Program-made: the position numbers and the translations under genes
Shown here: in pieces, positions 51,052 through 59,251 of the stretch
Layout of the letters: the number at the start of each line of letters is the position of its first letter
Numbering within the stretch: the stretch's first letter is position 1
Source of the DNA: Lachnospiraceae bacterium
Lineage (GTDB): Bacteria; Bacillota; Clostridia; Lachnospirales; Lachnospiraceae
Direction: 5' to 3'
NCBI GenBank assembly: GCA_022792885.1
Contig: JAAWBX010000023.1
Coordinates: 17,233-81,232, forward strand
Length of the DNA: 64,000 nucleotides
The notes under the pieces: generated by a model
Databases searched by the model: none
What the model saw: only the letters and a program-made list of their open reading frames with translations
Told to the model about the DNA's origin: nothing

Positions 51052-51936
51052 ATGAAACTGCTCACCTATCGATATCACGGTTGTGAAGCCGTCGGCGTGT
51101 TATCTTCCGACAAAGATCATGTCATCCCTATTTCCGCCTGGGGCCTGCGTTATCCGACCATGCTGGATTTTCTTTCCCGCGCCTCGGATTCCGAAAAACA
51201 ACTGCTGCAATGCGAAGACGGACGCGACATCTCCCGGATTCCCATCCGTGATATCTCTTTTCTGGCCCCCATTCCCTGCCCTGCACAGGACATTATCTGC
51301 CTGGGTATCAATTATATGGAACATGCAGAGGAATCCGCCCGTTACTCGAACGAAACGTTCGGCGGCGACCGCCCTTTCGCCGTCTACTTTTCCAAACGCA
51401 CCGCGGAGTGTGTCGGCCACGAACAGCCGATCGAAGGACACTTTGATTTGACCGAACGTCTGGACTACGAGGCCGAACTGGCCGTCGTCATTGGTAAAGA
51501 CTGTAAAAACGTATCCGAGGAGGACGCGCACCGCTATATTTTCGGTTATACGATCTTAAACGACGTCAGCGCCCGGGAATTGCAGACCCGTCATAAACAA
51601 TGGTATTTCGGCAAATCTCTGGACGGTTTTACCCCGGCGGGACCCTGGATCGTCACCAAAGACGAGTTTTCCTTTCCGCCGGCTCTCAAGATTCAGTCGC
51701 GCGTCAACGGAGAACTGCGCCAGGACAGCAACACCTCTCAGCTCATTTTCGGTATCCCGCACATGATCTCGGAACTTTCCTCCGGCATGACGCTGAAAGC
51801 CGGCACGATCATCGCCACGGGAACTCCGGCCGGCGCCGGGATGGGCTTCGACCCGCCGAAGTTCCTGAAAAAGGGAGATATTGTGGAATGTACGATCGAG
51901 GGCATCGGAACCCTGCGCAACCCGGTAGGCGACTGA
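51052..51936 (+). CDS. Fumarylacetoacetate hydrolase family protein
   Basis: The protein has 294 aa from the ATG at 51052; AGGAGG lies nine bases before, while the ATG at 51043 is too close to it. The FAH fold shows IICLGINYMEHAEES, the metal ligands in RLDYEAELAVVIGKD and FGYTILNDVSARELQ, GKSLDGFTPAGPWIV, and IIATGTPAGAGMGF. Members hydrolyse or isomerise beta-keto acids in aromatic or sugar-acid breakdown. It ends at a clean terminator. The substrate cannot be told. Confidence 0.93.
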   Translation: MKLLTYRYHGCEAVGVLSSDKDHVIPISAWGLRYPTMLDFLSRASDSEKQLLQCEDGRDISRIPIRDISFLAPIPCPAQDIICLGINYMEHAEESARYSNETFGGDRPFAVYFSKRTAECVGHEQPIEGHFDLTERLDYEAELAVVIGKDCKNVSEEDAHRYIFGYTILNDVSARELQTRHKQWYFGKSLDGFTPAGPWIVTKDEFSFPPALKIQSRVNGELRQDSNTSQLIFGIPHMISELSSGMTLKAGTIIATGTPAGAGMGFDPPKFLKKGDIVECTIEGIGTLRNPVGD

Positions 51937-51970
51937 CAATCAGAAGTTTCACATATATACGGATACATAC

Positions 51971-51994
51971 GGGCGGGGATTACCCGCCCTTTTT
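51971..51994 (+). terminator. Rho-independent terminator
   Basis: GGGCGGG-GATTA-CCCGCCC is followed by TTTTT. It ends the FAH-family transcript. Confidence 0.92.
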
Positions 51995-52029
51995 GCTGCC
52001 GGTCCGGGGTTACGCCCCAAGTATGAGTC

Positions 52030-53304
52030 CTACATCTCATTCTCCGGATCTTCCCGGGACTTCTTCTTTTCCAACTCCTTCTTCTCCTTTCCGTCCATAT
52101 CGCTCCGGTGCTCTTCGAGGCGGTATTTTCTGACCTGCTTCGGGTCGCGTCCCCGCTCGAACAGCCAGGCGTCTTCCAGCGGCATGTTCAGGATCGTACT
52201 CGTAGTCTTATTGGCTTTTGCACCGATATAACAGGCGGTATCCGTATCCTGCCCGCCCAGGTAAAGACAATGATCGCAGTTATTCAAAATCGTTTTCGCC
52301 TTGGCCGTACCGTACAGGCTTTCCAACTGCGACAGGCTCTGCAAGATAATGCTGACCGAAATCTCCCTGGATCGAATAACAGATGTTATTTTGTCAAAAT
52401 CGGGAATGTAAGCATTGGCGGCGAAGTCGTCCAGGATCAGGCGGACCGGCACTTCCAGCCGGGAATCCGGATAATCTTTGTCCGCGCTCCGGCACAGTTC
52501 ATGAAGCGCCTGCGTGTAAAACAGATCGGCTAGACGATCCATCGAACGATCCGTATCGCTGACGGTGAGAAGTACCAGCGTCTTTTTTCTGCCCATCTCC
52601 CGGAAATCGATCCGCCTTTCACAGGTAAGCAGCGTCTGTACGCGGCTCAGCGTAAAAATACCGAGCTTCTCTCCCAATATCCCGCGGATACTCTCGTGCA
52701 TTCTCTCGGCCGTCCGGTTATTTTCATACATGCGGTACAAACCGAGCGCATAACTGTTCGGCCTCAGTTCGGACAGCTCTTCAAACAGATCCAAATACAT
52801 CCGGGTATTCATAATCTGAAACAGGCGTAATACGCTGATCATATGATGTTCTTCCTTCGGCAGACACTCCAGTACATACGCGATCATACTTTCCAGATAC
52901 AGCCGGGCGGCATAGTCCCAGAACGGATCTTTTTCGTTCTCTCTCGGCACCAGCACGCTTGCGATCGTCTTGATATCCTGCTGAGAATACGTCCCGTTCG
53001 CCTTATCATAACGGATGTAATCAAACGGATTGTAGCCGCAGGTCACGGCGCCGCCCGTGAAATCAATATTGTAAACCTGATAACCGCTTTCCACCATTTC
53101 CCAAGTGACCTGCCTGCCGATACTTCCCTTGGTATCCGTGACGAGCATGCTCTCATTCTTCTGAAGAATATTGGGAATGACATAGCCACGGGTCTTCCCG
53201 GCGCCCGACGGCCCGATAATCACATCGTTATTGTTCAGGCCGCTCACCCAGGTATCATTGTTTACGTGATGTTCTTCCGCTAAAATCCGGTAACTTCCTT
53301 TCAT
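52030..53304 (-). CDS. VirD4/TraG-like ATPase without membrane anchor
   Basis: The protein has 424 aa from the ATG at 53304; GAGGTGG precedes it and the upstream clpP-like stop lies within this site. Walker A reads VIIGPSGAGKTRGYVIPN and Walker B is near VPVRLILDDFAANAYIPDF, with ILQSLSQLESLYGTAKAKTI and NNCDHCLYLGGQDTD following. This is the coupling-protein family that feeds DNA or protein to type IV secretion machines. The N-terminal membrane helices of usual VirD4 are missing. Its partner genes for conjugation are not nearby. Confidence 0.88.
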   Translation of the reverse strand: MKGSYRILAEEHHVNNDTWVSGLNNNDVIIGPSGAGKTRGYVIPNILQKNESMLVTDTKGSIGRQVTWEMVESGYQVYNIDFTGGAVTCGYNPFDYIRYDKANGTYSQQDIKTIASVLVPRENEKDPFWDYAARLYLESMIAYVLECLPKEEHHMISVLRLFQIMNTRMYLDLFEELSELRPNSYALGLYRMYENNRTAERMHESIRGILGEKLGIFTLSRVQTLLTCERRIDFREMGRKKTLVLLTVSDTDRSMDRLADLFYTQALHELCRSADKDYPDSRLEVPVRLILDDFAANAYIPDFDKITSVIRSREISVSIILQSLSQLESLYGTAKAKTILNNCDHCLYLGGQDTDTACYIGAKANKTTSTILNMPLEDAWLFERGRDPKQVRKYRLEEHRSDMDGKEKKELEKKKSREDPENEM

Positions 53305-53312
53305 ATTCCACC

Positions 53313-53903
53313 TCACATTTCCGTTATAATCCGGTCGGCCAGGCCCCAGGCCAGACTCTCTTCCGCGTCAAAATAACTGTCCTTCGAGGTCTTCTCATAA
53401 ACCTCTTCCAACGTTTTACCGGTATGTTCTGCAATAATCTTTCCGACAATCTCCCGCGTCTTCATCAGATTCCGGCTGATCTGATCCAGCTTCAGCGCGC
53501 TGCCGCCCGGCATTTCCGAGATCAGCGGATCATGAATCATCACTTTCGCGTGAGGGAGAATGCTGCGCTCATCCCCGGACAAAAACAGAACCGCCGCCAT
53601 ACTCGCCGCCATTCCCAGACAGACCGTCCGAACAGGGCAGGAAATCGCCTTCATGACATCGTACAGCGCCAGGCCGCTGCTCACTTCCCCGCCGGGGCTG
53701 TTAATATACAGCGTGATTTCCTTCTCGGAATCTTCTTTCTGAAGATAACGAAGCTGCAAGATCAGCGAAGAAACCAGCTCCGCCGTGATCTCTCCCACAC
53801 ACGCAATTTCCCGGTCCCGGAACAGTTCGTCTATGATTTCGATCGCCTGATATCCGGAACTGCTTTCCTTTATTACATTCGGCATCATCACACGCTTGTT
53901 CAT
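53313..53903 (-). CDS. ClpP-family serine protease
   Basis: The protein has 196 aa. ClpP motifs are present: INSPGGEVSSGLALYD, the nucleophile in GMAASMAAVLFLSG, the His in AKVMIHDPL and the Asp region in TSKDSYFDAEESLAWGLADR. All three catalytic residues seem in place. It differs from housekeeping ClpP and its neighbours are a VirD4-like ATPase and two unknown small proteins, as for mobile-element ClpP homologues. Which unfoldase it works with is unknown. Confidence 0.9.
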   Translation of the reverse strand: MNKRVMMPNVIKESSSGYQAIEIIDELFRDREIACVGEITAELVSSLILQLRYLQKEDSEKEITLYINSPGGEVSSGLALYDVMKAISCPVRTVCLGMAASMAAVLFLSGDERSILPHAKVMIHDPLISEMPGGSALKLDQISRNLMKTREIVGKIIAEHTGKTLEEVYEKTSKDSYFDAEESLAWGLADRIITEM

Positions 53904-53929
53904 TCTTTTTCTCCTTTCAAACCTTAAAA

Positions 53930-54286
53930 CTACCGAAGCCTTACAAACGGTTCGATCAGAACCTGATACCAGGCGTCATATTTTTCGCGCTCCTTCTCCC
54001 CGTTGACAGCATACTCTCCTTCGTCCCCGTAAAAGTCCTCGTCCTCGAAGCCTTCCGACTCCTTACCGGACAGATAGCAGCCCAACGGCTGGTCCGCCCA
54101 GCCGCTCGTCCTGATTTTCTTCAAATATTCTTTGAAGCAGGGATCGCGGCTGAGCGAAAAAAACCCCTTAAAATATTCGTCCAGGCGGATGAAGAACAGC
54201 TTCCGAATATTCAGATTCGTATGCAGCGCCGCGCCATTCAACCGGGTTTCCAGCGGAATGCGTATGATTCCCACGTCTTTTTTCAT
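53930..54286 (-). CDS. Mobile-element small protein, related to the upstream gene
   Basis: The protein has 118 aa. The centre has SGWADQPLGCYLSG and the C-terminus YDAWYQVLIEPFVRLR. The upstream protein has SWANTPLRIYMASL and YELLELLVDPFVQYYY at matching places, so the two look like diverged paralogues. An acidic loop (EDEDFYGDEGEYA) separates the blocks. No family is recognised. It lies 1 bp after the upstream gene. Confidence 0.65.
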   Translation of the reverse strand: MKKDVGIIRIPLETRLNGAALHTNLNIRKLFFIRLDEYFKGFFSLSRDPCFKEYLKKIRTSGWADQPLGCYLSGKESEGFEDEDFYGDEGEYAVNGEKEREKYDAWYQVLIEPFVRLR

Positions 54287-54287
54287 C

Positions 54288-54650
54288 TCATGCTCCCCCG
54301 TTTTTTATTTTCATATAGTAGTATTGCACGAAAGGATCGACCAGCAATTCCAACAGTTCATACACCGTCCTTTGATTGGTAATCCTATCGATTCTTTTCG
54401 CGGCTTCTTGATACGTTATCGTATCTTTTTCATTTTCCGTCAGAGAAAGAAGCTCACCGATCCTGTTAAATTCTTCCTGGAGACTCGCCATATAAATGCG
54501 GAGGGGAGTATTGGCCCAGGAACGGATCACACGGATATTATAATCCGGATCGGATGCGCAACCTCTTTTCAGACGGTCCAGCCGCATGTCCAGAGAAATC
54601 CGATTACACGAATTACATAAGTTTGAGTTATTATTTTTTATCTTACTCAT
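54288..54650 (-). CDS. Mobile-element small protein (first of the related pair)
   Basis: The protein has 120 aa from the ATG at 54650; GGAGG lies upstream. Two cysteines in NLCNSCNRISLDMRLDRL could bind metal. The rest is helical with the two blocks shared with the next protein. It opens the operon that leads to the ClpP-like and VirD4-like genes. Function unknown. Confidence 0.65.
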   Translation of the reverse strand: MSKIKNNNSNLCNSCNRISLDMRLDRLKRGCASDPDYNIRVIRSWANTPLRIYMASLQEEFNRIGELLSLTENEKDTITYQEAAKRIDRITNQRTVYELLELLVDPFVQYYYMKIKNGGA

Positions 54651-54702
54651 TTTTACCACTCGCCTCCTTTTTATTTTTATATTTTTCTGAATTTTCACCC
54701 GC

Positions 54703-54786
54703 GGCATCTGAAAGATGCCTTATTTTTTGTTGTCTCTTTTTTTGTTGTTCTTTTTGATTTTTATTTTTGTTGTCTTTTTGTTGTTC
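54703..54786 (+). repeat. Terminator-like hairpin and GTTGT direct repeats upstream of repL
   Basis: GGCATCT-GAA-AGATGCC (54703-54719) is followed by TTATTTTTT. Then GTTGTC and GTTGTTC alternate twice in T-rich sequence (54729-54734, 54744-54750, 54769-54774, 54780-54786). The wider gap 54651-54988 has no gene; a TATAAT box lies near 54918. These may be iterons or part of antisense control of the initiator. Confidence 0.55.
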
Positions 54787-54988
54787 TTTTAAAGAATAAG
54801 AGAAAAAAATGAAAAAAGATCGGTTACAAGACCGAATCCTCCGCGATTTCTCTACTTTTGCTTGCCAAATTCCCATTTTTTTGCTAATATATAATTTGCT
54901 TATTTTTGATATAATTTCTCAGATCAAATTTCCAAAATCCCGTCTCGAAAATCACGCTCCGAAAGCAAAATCACCGAGGAGGTCATCT

Positions 54989-55573
54989 ATGAAAAAACAA
55001 AACCGGCTCTTAGGTACCGAATCTTTCTACAGCAGCCGCACCGGCGAACTGGTCGAAATGCAGCTCGTGGAAACCAACGTCTACGAAAAAGACAGTAATT
55101 TCCACAAAGTTTTCCTGAAAGACTTCATTCAGGCCCTCAACTCCGTCGCCGACAGCAAGACCCGGCTCTGCTACTGGCTCCTTTCCCACATGACCAGAGA
55201 TAATCGGATCCTGTATACTTACCGCGAGATCTCCCGCCAAACCGGAATCTCCTACGCCACCGTCGCCGACACCATGAAAAAACTCCTGGGCATGGATTTT
55301 ATCCGCCGGAACAGTTCCGGCCAGTATATGGTAAATCCCACCATTATCTTCAAAGGAACGTATCAGCGGCGCTGTATGGCCGTGGCGGAATTTCATAAGG
55401 CCGCTCCGGACGAATCCGACCTGCGCGACGAACTCCGCCTTCAGGATATCCGCCAGAACATTTCCCGGCTGCAGAAGCAGGAAAAGCGGATTCAAAAAAA
55501 CCTGGCGCGCGCGAACGCGAACCAGGCAGCTCAGACAGATGAACCCGTAAAAACAAGCGAAGAGCCGAAATAA
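54989..55573 (+). CDS. RepL-type replication initiator-like protein
   Basis: The protein has 194 aa from the ATG at 54989; GAGGAGG precedes it. The core reads FHKVFLKDFIQALNSVADS, YREISRQTGISYATVADTMKKL (a winged helix) and YMVNPTIIFKGTYQRR, which match the RepL family of small Firmicute plasmids. The C-terminus is a coiled Gln/Lys/Ala tail. Here it is in the chromosome beside a VirD4-like and ClpP-like operon, so it probably belonged to an integrated plasmid or mobilisable element, or now acts as a regulator. Confidence 0.82.
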   Translation: MKKQNRLLGTESFYSSRTGELVEMQLVETNVYEKDSNFHKVFLKDFIQALNSVADSKTRLCYWLLSHMTRDNRILYTYREISRQTGISYATVADTMKKLLGMDFIRRNSSGQYMVNPTIIFKGTYQRRCMAVAEFHKAAPDESDLRDELRLQDIRQNISRLQKQEKRIQKNLARANANQAAQTDEPVKTSEEPK

Positions 55574-55578
55574 AGAAA

Positions 55579-55636
55579 AACGCCAAGGCGCCATGTTTCA
55601 TTTCCTGGCGTTTCCTTGACGTTTTCTTGGCGTTTC
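55579..55636. terminator. Terminator with repeated TGGCGTTT units
   Basis: AACGCCAAGG at the left can pair with several CCTGGCGTT / CTTGGCGTT copies to the right, and T-rich steps follow. It probably ends repL transcription and the converging repeat-protein gene. Three similar units in 58 bp are unusual. Confidence 0.5.
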
Positions 55637-55641
55637 CTTGC

Positions 55642-56145
55642 CTATCTTCTGCATCCTCTCCCATGACCATAGCCGTGACCCCGGCCTCCGGCCCGAGTAC
55701 CGCTCGCCGTATTATAATTGTCACAGATTCCGTCCCCGTTCGCGTCCGTATAATACCGGCCGCATCCGTTCCCGTATGCACCGGCGCCGGGGCGCGTGCC
55801 GTAATTATCGCAGATCCCGTCCCCGTTCGCATCCACATAATTGCAACCGTTCCCGCAAATATCACACAGGCCGTTCCCGTCCACATGAGGACAGGCCGCT
55901 CCGCAGGTATCGCACAGACCGTCCCCGTCCGCATCTACATACGGGCAGGCCGCTCCGCAGGTGTCGCACAGACCGTCTCCGTCCGCATCCACATAAGCGC
56001 AAACGGCTCCGGAATTACCGCGGCTGTCTTCATTCTTCTGACACGCATAATTCTGTCCCGATCGGTAGCCTGCCACAAACGCGCTCGTCGCTCCGATCGA
56101 TACCGCCGTTACGGCCGCTAAAATACTGACCATTGTTTTTCCCAT
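55642..56145 (-). CDS. Exported Cys-rich protein with calcium-loop repeats
   Basis: The protein has 167 aa from the ATG at 56145 after AAGGAGG. A signal or anchor segment (MVSILAAVTAVSIGATSAFV) is followed by about five units of the type YVDADGDGLCDTCGAACP, shortening toward the C-terminus (YTDANGDGICDNYN). Each carries DxDxDG or DANGDG, the calcium-binding loop of EF-hand and dockerin-like proteins, plus two to four Cys. The tail is Gly/His/Arg-rich. It probably binds metal outside the cell. No cohesin partner is visible. Confidence 0.75.
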   Translation of the reverse strand: MGKTMVSILAAVTAVSIGATSAFVAGYRSGQNYACQKNEDSRGNSGAVCAYVDADGDGLCDTCGAACPYVDADGDGLCDTCGAACPHVDGNGLCDICGNGCNYVDANGDGICDNYGTRPGAGAYGNGCGRYYTDANGDGICDNYNTASGTRAGGRGHGYGHGRGCRR

Positions 56146-56224
56146 GATAATCCTCCTTGATTTTGTTACCTGTTTTTTCCTCTGTCTTACATACGAATCA
56201 CAAGGGCAAATCCTTTCAAACGTT

Positions 56225-56701
56225 TTAAAAACTTTTTTGCCGCGCCCGCTCCTCCACATTTTTCTGAAAATTCATCACAGGATGCTCGTACTCCTCCCCC
56301 ATGTATCTCGATGTAATCAGAAAATCCGCCGTAGCCCGATTGTTGGCGATCGGAATATCATAGACCAGCGCGATCCGAAGCAGCGCCTTCACATCGGGGT
56401 CATGCGGCTGGGCCGTCAGAGGATCCGAAAAAAAGATCACGAAATCCACCTGACCTTCCACAATCTTCGCACCGATCTGCTGATCGCCTCCCAACGGTCC
56501 GCTGCTGTAACCGCGAACGGGAAGTCCCGTCTGCTCCGCGATCATCCTTGCCGTCGTCCCGGTCCCGCACAAAAAATGTTTCCCCAGGCATTCCCGATTC
56601 GCTTTACACCAAGCAATCAGCTCCTGCTTTTTATTATCATGGGCGATCAAAGCGATCCTTTTTTGTTTTCCGATCGTAAGCGTCACCATATCCTGACTCA
56701 T
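56225..56701 (-). CDS. mgsA: Methylglyoxal synthase
   Basis: The protein has 158 aa. It shows IALIAHDNKKQELIAWC, LCGTGTTARMIAEQTGLPV, the catalytic Asp in SGPLGGDQQIGAKI and DFVIFFSDPLTAQPHDPDV. It converts dihydroxyacetone phosphate to methylglyoxal, a bypass of lower glycolysis when phosphate is short. GGAGG precedes the ATG. Confidence 0.96.
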   Translation of the reverse strand: MSQDMVTLTIGKQKRIALIAHDNKKQELIAWCKANRECLGKHFLCGTGTTARMIAEQTGLPVRGYSSGPLGGDQQIGAKIVEGQVDFVIFFSDPLTAQPHDPDVKALLRIALVYDIPIANNRATADFLITSRYMGEEYEHPVMNFQKNVEERARQKSF

Positions 56702-56713
56702 ACCGGCACCTCC

Positions 56714-56848
56714 CTAGTCCTTCTTGTCTTTGTTTTTAAAAAAACGAACCGCATAAATAACAAAAGCCGCCGCCAACAACAAAAGCAGTACCACGCCCCA
56801 CGCGTTGATTTCACCGATCTTCATCATGTCCGTGACCGACTGATTCAT
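56714..56848 (-). CDS. 44-aa single-pass membrane protein
   Basis: The ATG at 56848 follows AAAAGGAGGCGG, a strong ribosome site. The protein starts MNQSVTDMMKIGEINAWG, has one membrane helix (VVLLLLLAAAFVIYAV) and ends in a basic tail (RFFKNKDKKD). It lies 12 bp before mgsA and 18 bp after the UPF0340 gene in one operon. Function unknown. Confidence 0.65.
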   Translation of the reverse strand: MNQSVTDMMKIGEINAWGVVLLLLLAAAFVIYAVRFFKNKDKKD

Positions 56849-56866
56849 CCCGACCGCCTCCTTTTC

Positions 56867-57421
56867 TTATTTTAGCTCCGGGTCATAATGCGCCCTCTCG
56901 CCGCCGATAAACTTCGGACGCACCCTGGCGCACAGAATATTCGCCTCCCCGATTCTTTTCACACTCAAACGCACCGGGACCGCCACTTCCGCCATATGCA
57001 TTCCGATCAGAGTCCCTCCGATGTCCAGTCCCGCCTGAGCCCTCACATGTTCCACTGCCGCGGGTTCCCTGAAATTCTTATATGCCGTCGTGGCAAAACT
57101 TCCGCCCGCCTTCGGCTGAGGTACCGCATTCACAAGCGGGATCCGCTCTCTCCTCGCACACTCTTTTTCTATTATGATCGCCCGGTTTAAATGCTCGCAG
57201 CACTGCGCCGCCAGATAAAGCCCGTTTTTCTCAAGCACCGGATACAATCCGGCGAAAATCGCCTCGGCCGTCTCCACGCTCGAAGAAGTCCCGATCCGCT
57301 CGCCGACCACCTCGCTGGAAGAACAACCGACTACCACGATATCCCCGGACGTCAGCTTCGCGGCCGTTACCAGTTCCTCCATTGCCAGACCTGCCTGTCT
57401 TCTGATCTCTTCTAATGACAT
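56867..57421 (-). CDS. UPF0340 family protein (YwlG-like)
   Basis: The protein has 184 aa from the ATG at 57421 (MSLEEIRRQAGLAMEELV). It contains IVVVGCSSSEVVGERIGTSS, LYLAAQCCEHLNRAIIIE, AGLDIGGTLIGMHMAEVAVP and HYDPELK at the end, the signature of this uncharacterised family. Longer in-frame sequence upstream lacks a ribosome site. It heads an operon with the 44-aa protein and mgsA. Confidence 0.93.
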   Translation of the reverse strand: MSLEEIRRQAGLAMEELVTAAKLTSGDIVVVGCSSSEVVGERIGTSSSVETAEAIFAGLYPVLEKNGLYLAAQCCEHLNRAIIIEKECARRERIPLVNAVPQPKAGGSFATTAYKNFREPAAVEHVRAQAGLDIGGTLIGMHMAEVAVPVRLSVKRIGEANILCARVRPKFIGGERAHYDPELK

Positions 57422-57544
57422 GTTCCTTCCGACCTTTCTATTTGGAAATATCCGCACCGCCCATTCGCAATGCTTCACAGTTCTTATCTTAACACACTTC
57501 CCCCGGAAATACACGTATTTTTTAATATAGCCTTTGAATCACAC

Positions 57545-57585
57545 AAAAAAGGCGCGGCCTCCTTTTTCGAGGTTCCGCACCTTTT
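57545..57585 (-). terminator. Terminator of the cupin-end operon
   Basis: AAGGCGCGGCCTC and GAGGTTCCGCACCTT form a stem with two imperfect pairs; the minus-strand side is followed by TTTTTT. It lies 7 bp past the cupin stop. Confidence 0.75.
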
Positions 57586-57591
57586 ATCCTC

Positions 57592-57945
57592 CTATTCGGC
57601 CGGGCCTTCGTTGACGACCAGCGCGATCATCTCCATATCCTCCTCGCTCTCATTGGCGATGGCATGGCTCTCCCCGCATCGGATCTTGCAGATATCCCCG
57701 GCGTGAACCACCGTCTTCGTGCCGTCGTTGTCGGTGAAAACGCCTTCCCCCTTCAGGATATAATAAGGCTCCGTGTTCCCCACATGCTGATGCCAGCCGA
57801 TACTGCAATGCGGCGGAATCACAACCCGCGCATACATCGTGGCATGCCCCATCAGTTCCTCCGCGGAAAGGATCGGGTACAGGACCACATGCCCCTGCCC
57901 GCCGCGAAGCCCTTCCTTCACTACAGCCTGTTCTTTCACTACCAT
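57592..57945 (-). CDS. Cupin domain protein
   Basis: The protein has 117 aa. Both cupin motifs are visible: IGWHQHVGNTEPYYILKGEG with two His and a Glu, and GDICKIRCGESHAIANES with the last His. A small metal-binding barrel of this kind may be an isomerase, dioxygenase or sensor. It ends the operon that includes the ornithine cyclodeaminase-like and aminotransferase genes, so an amino-acid related role is likely. Confidence 0.9.
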   Translation of the reverse strand: MVVKEQAVVKEGLRGGQGHVVLYPILSAEELMGHATMYARVVIPPHCSIGWHQHVGNTEPYYILKGEGVFTDNDGTKTVVHAGDICKIRCGESHAIANESEEDMEMIALVVNEGPAE

Positions 57946-57974
57946 AAGAAACCCCTCCTCGTCGATTTACCGTT

Positions 57975-59150
57975 TTAAGCCAGATCGTTGATCTGCGACA
58001 GACGCCGGATCGCCTCGTCGATCGTCTCCTTCGACCGGGCGAAATGCAGGCGGATCAGATGATGCACCGGTTCCCGGAAGAAACTGGAGCCGGGAACCGC
58101 CGCGACCCCCAGATTCCGAATCATCCATTCACAGAACCTGTAATCATCATACCCCGCAAACGTCTTCCACGCAAGATATTTGCTGATATCGACCATAACA
58201 AAATACGAACCCTGCGGATCGTTGTGTTCCATTCCGATCTTATCCAATCCGGCCAGAAAATAATCCCGCTTCTTCGCGTAGCCGTCCAGCAACTCGGCAT
58301 AGTAAGAATCCGGCATCGTGAGCCCGGCAATCGCCGCTTCCTGCAAAGGCGCGGGCGCCGCGATCGTCAAGAAATCATGCACTTTCTTCGCGCCCTCAAT
58401 AAAATCTTCCGGCCCGATAATCCAGCCCAGACGCCATCCGGTGATGGAATACGTCTTGGAAAGAGAATTGCAGGTGATCGTGTGCTCCCACATACCGGGC
58501 AGAGACGCCATGCAGACATGCTCGTTCGGCGCGTAAACCATATGCTCATACACTTCGTCGGTGATCACATACGCGTCGTATTTCAAAGCCAGTTTCCCGA
58601 TCGTCATCAGTTCGTCCCGGGTAAACACCTTCCCGCAAGGATTATTCGGATTGCACACCACGATCGCCTTCGCCCCCTGTTTGAACGCATCCTCAATCCG
58701 ATCCGGATCAAAATCATACGAAGGCGGCGTCAGCGGGACAAAGATCGGGTCCGCCCCCGACAAAATCGTATCCGCCTCATAGTTCTCATAGAAAGGCGAA
58801 AAAATTATGACCTTGTCGCCCGGATCACAGATCGTCATCATCGCGCACATCATCGCTTCCGTTCCGCCGCAGGTGATTACAACCTCCGCCTCCGGATCGA
58901 TCTCGCGCTTCGCCCGACCGGCCTGCTTTTTCGCGACCGCCTCACGGAAATTCGGAGCGCCGAACGTAACCGGATACTGGTGAGGGCCCTCGTCCGCCAC
59001 TTCCTTCAGCCGGTCCGTCAACGCCTTCGGCGGCGGAAAATCCGGAAATCCCTGCGATAAATTGATCGCCCCCACTTCGTCGGAGATCCTTGTCATGCGC
59101 CGAATCACCGAATCGGTAAATGTCTGTACTCTGCTGCTCAATGTAGGCAT
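57975..59150 (-). CDS. PLP-dependent aminotransferase, class I/II
   Basis: The protein has 391 aa. It shows INLSQGFPDFPPPKAL, VVITCGGTEAMMCAM, VVCNPNNPCGKVFTRDEL, YVITDEVYEHMVYA and the PLP lysine in SLSKTYSITGWRLGW. It transfers an amino group between an amino acid and a 2-oxo acid. The sequence is close to aspartate or aromatic-type enzymes of subgroup I, but specificity cannot be read. It lies 101 bp after the cyclodeaminase-like gene. Confidence 0.94.
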   Translation of the reverse strand: MPTLSSRVQTFTDSVIRRMTRISDEVGAINLSQGFPDFPPPKALTDRLKEVADEGPHQYPVTFGAPNFREAVAKKQAGRAKREIDPEAEVVITCGGTEAMMCAMMTICDPGDKVIIFSPFYENYEADTILSGADPIFVPLTPPSYDFDPDRIEDAFKQGAKAIVVCNPNNPCGKVFTRDELMTIGKLALKYDAYVITDEVYEHMVYAPNEHVCMASLPGMWEHTITCNSLSKTYSITGWRLGWIIGPEDFIEGAKKVHDFLTIAAPAPLQEAAIAGLTMPDSYYAELLDGYAKKRDYFLAGLDKIGMEHNDPQGSYFVMVDISKYLAWKTFAGYDDYRFCEWMIRNLGVAAVPGSSFFREPVHHLIRLHFARSKETIDEAIRRLSQINDLA

Positions 59151-59251
59151 ACTATCTCTCCTCGTCTCGCTCGCGCCGCACTTCTTTCATCCAAAAAAGC
59201 CCGTCGCCTGTTTTGTATATTTCATCACTTTTCTTGCATATTTATGCATTA

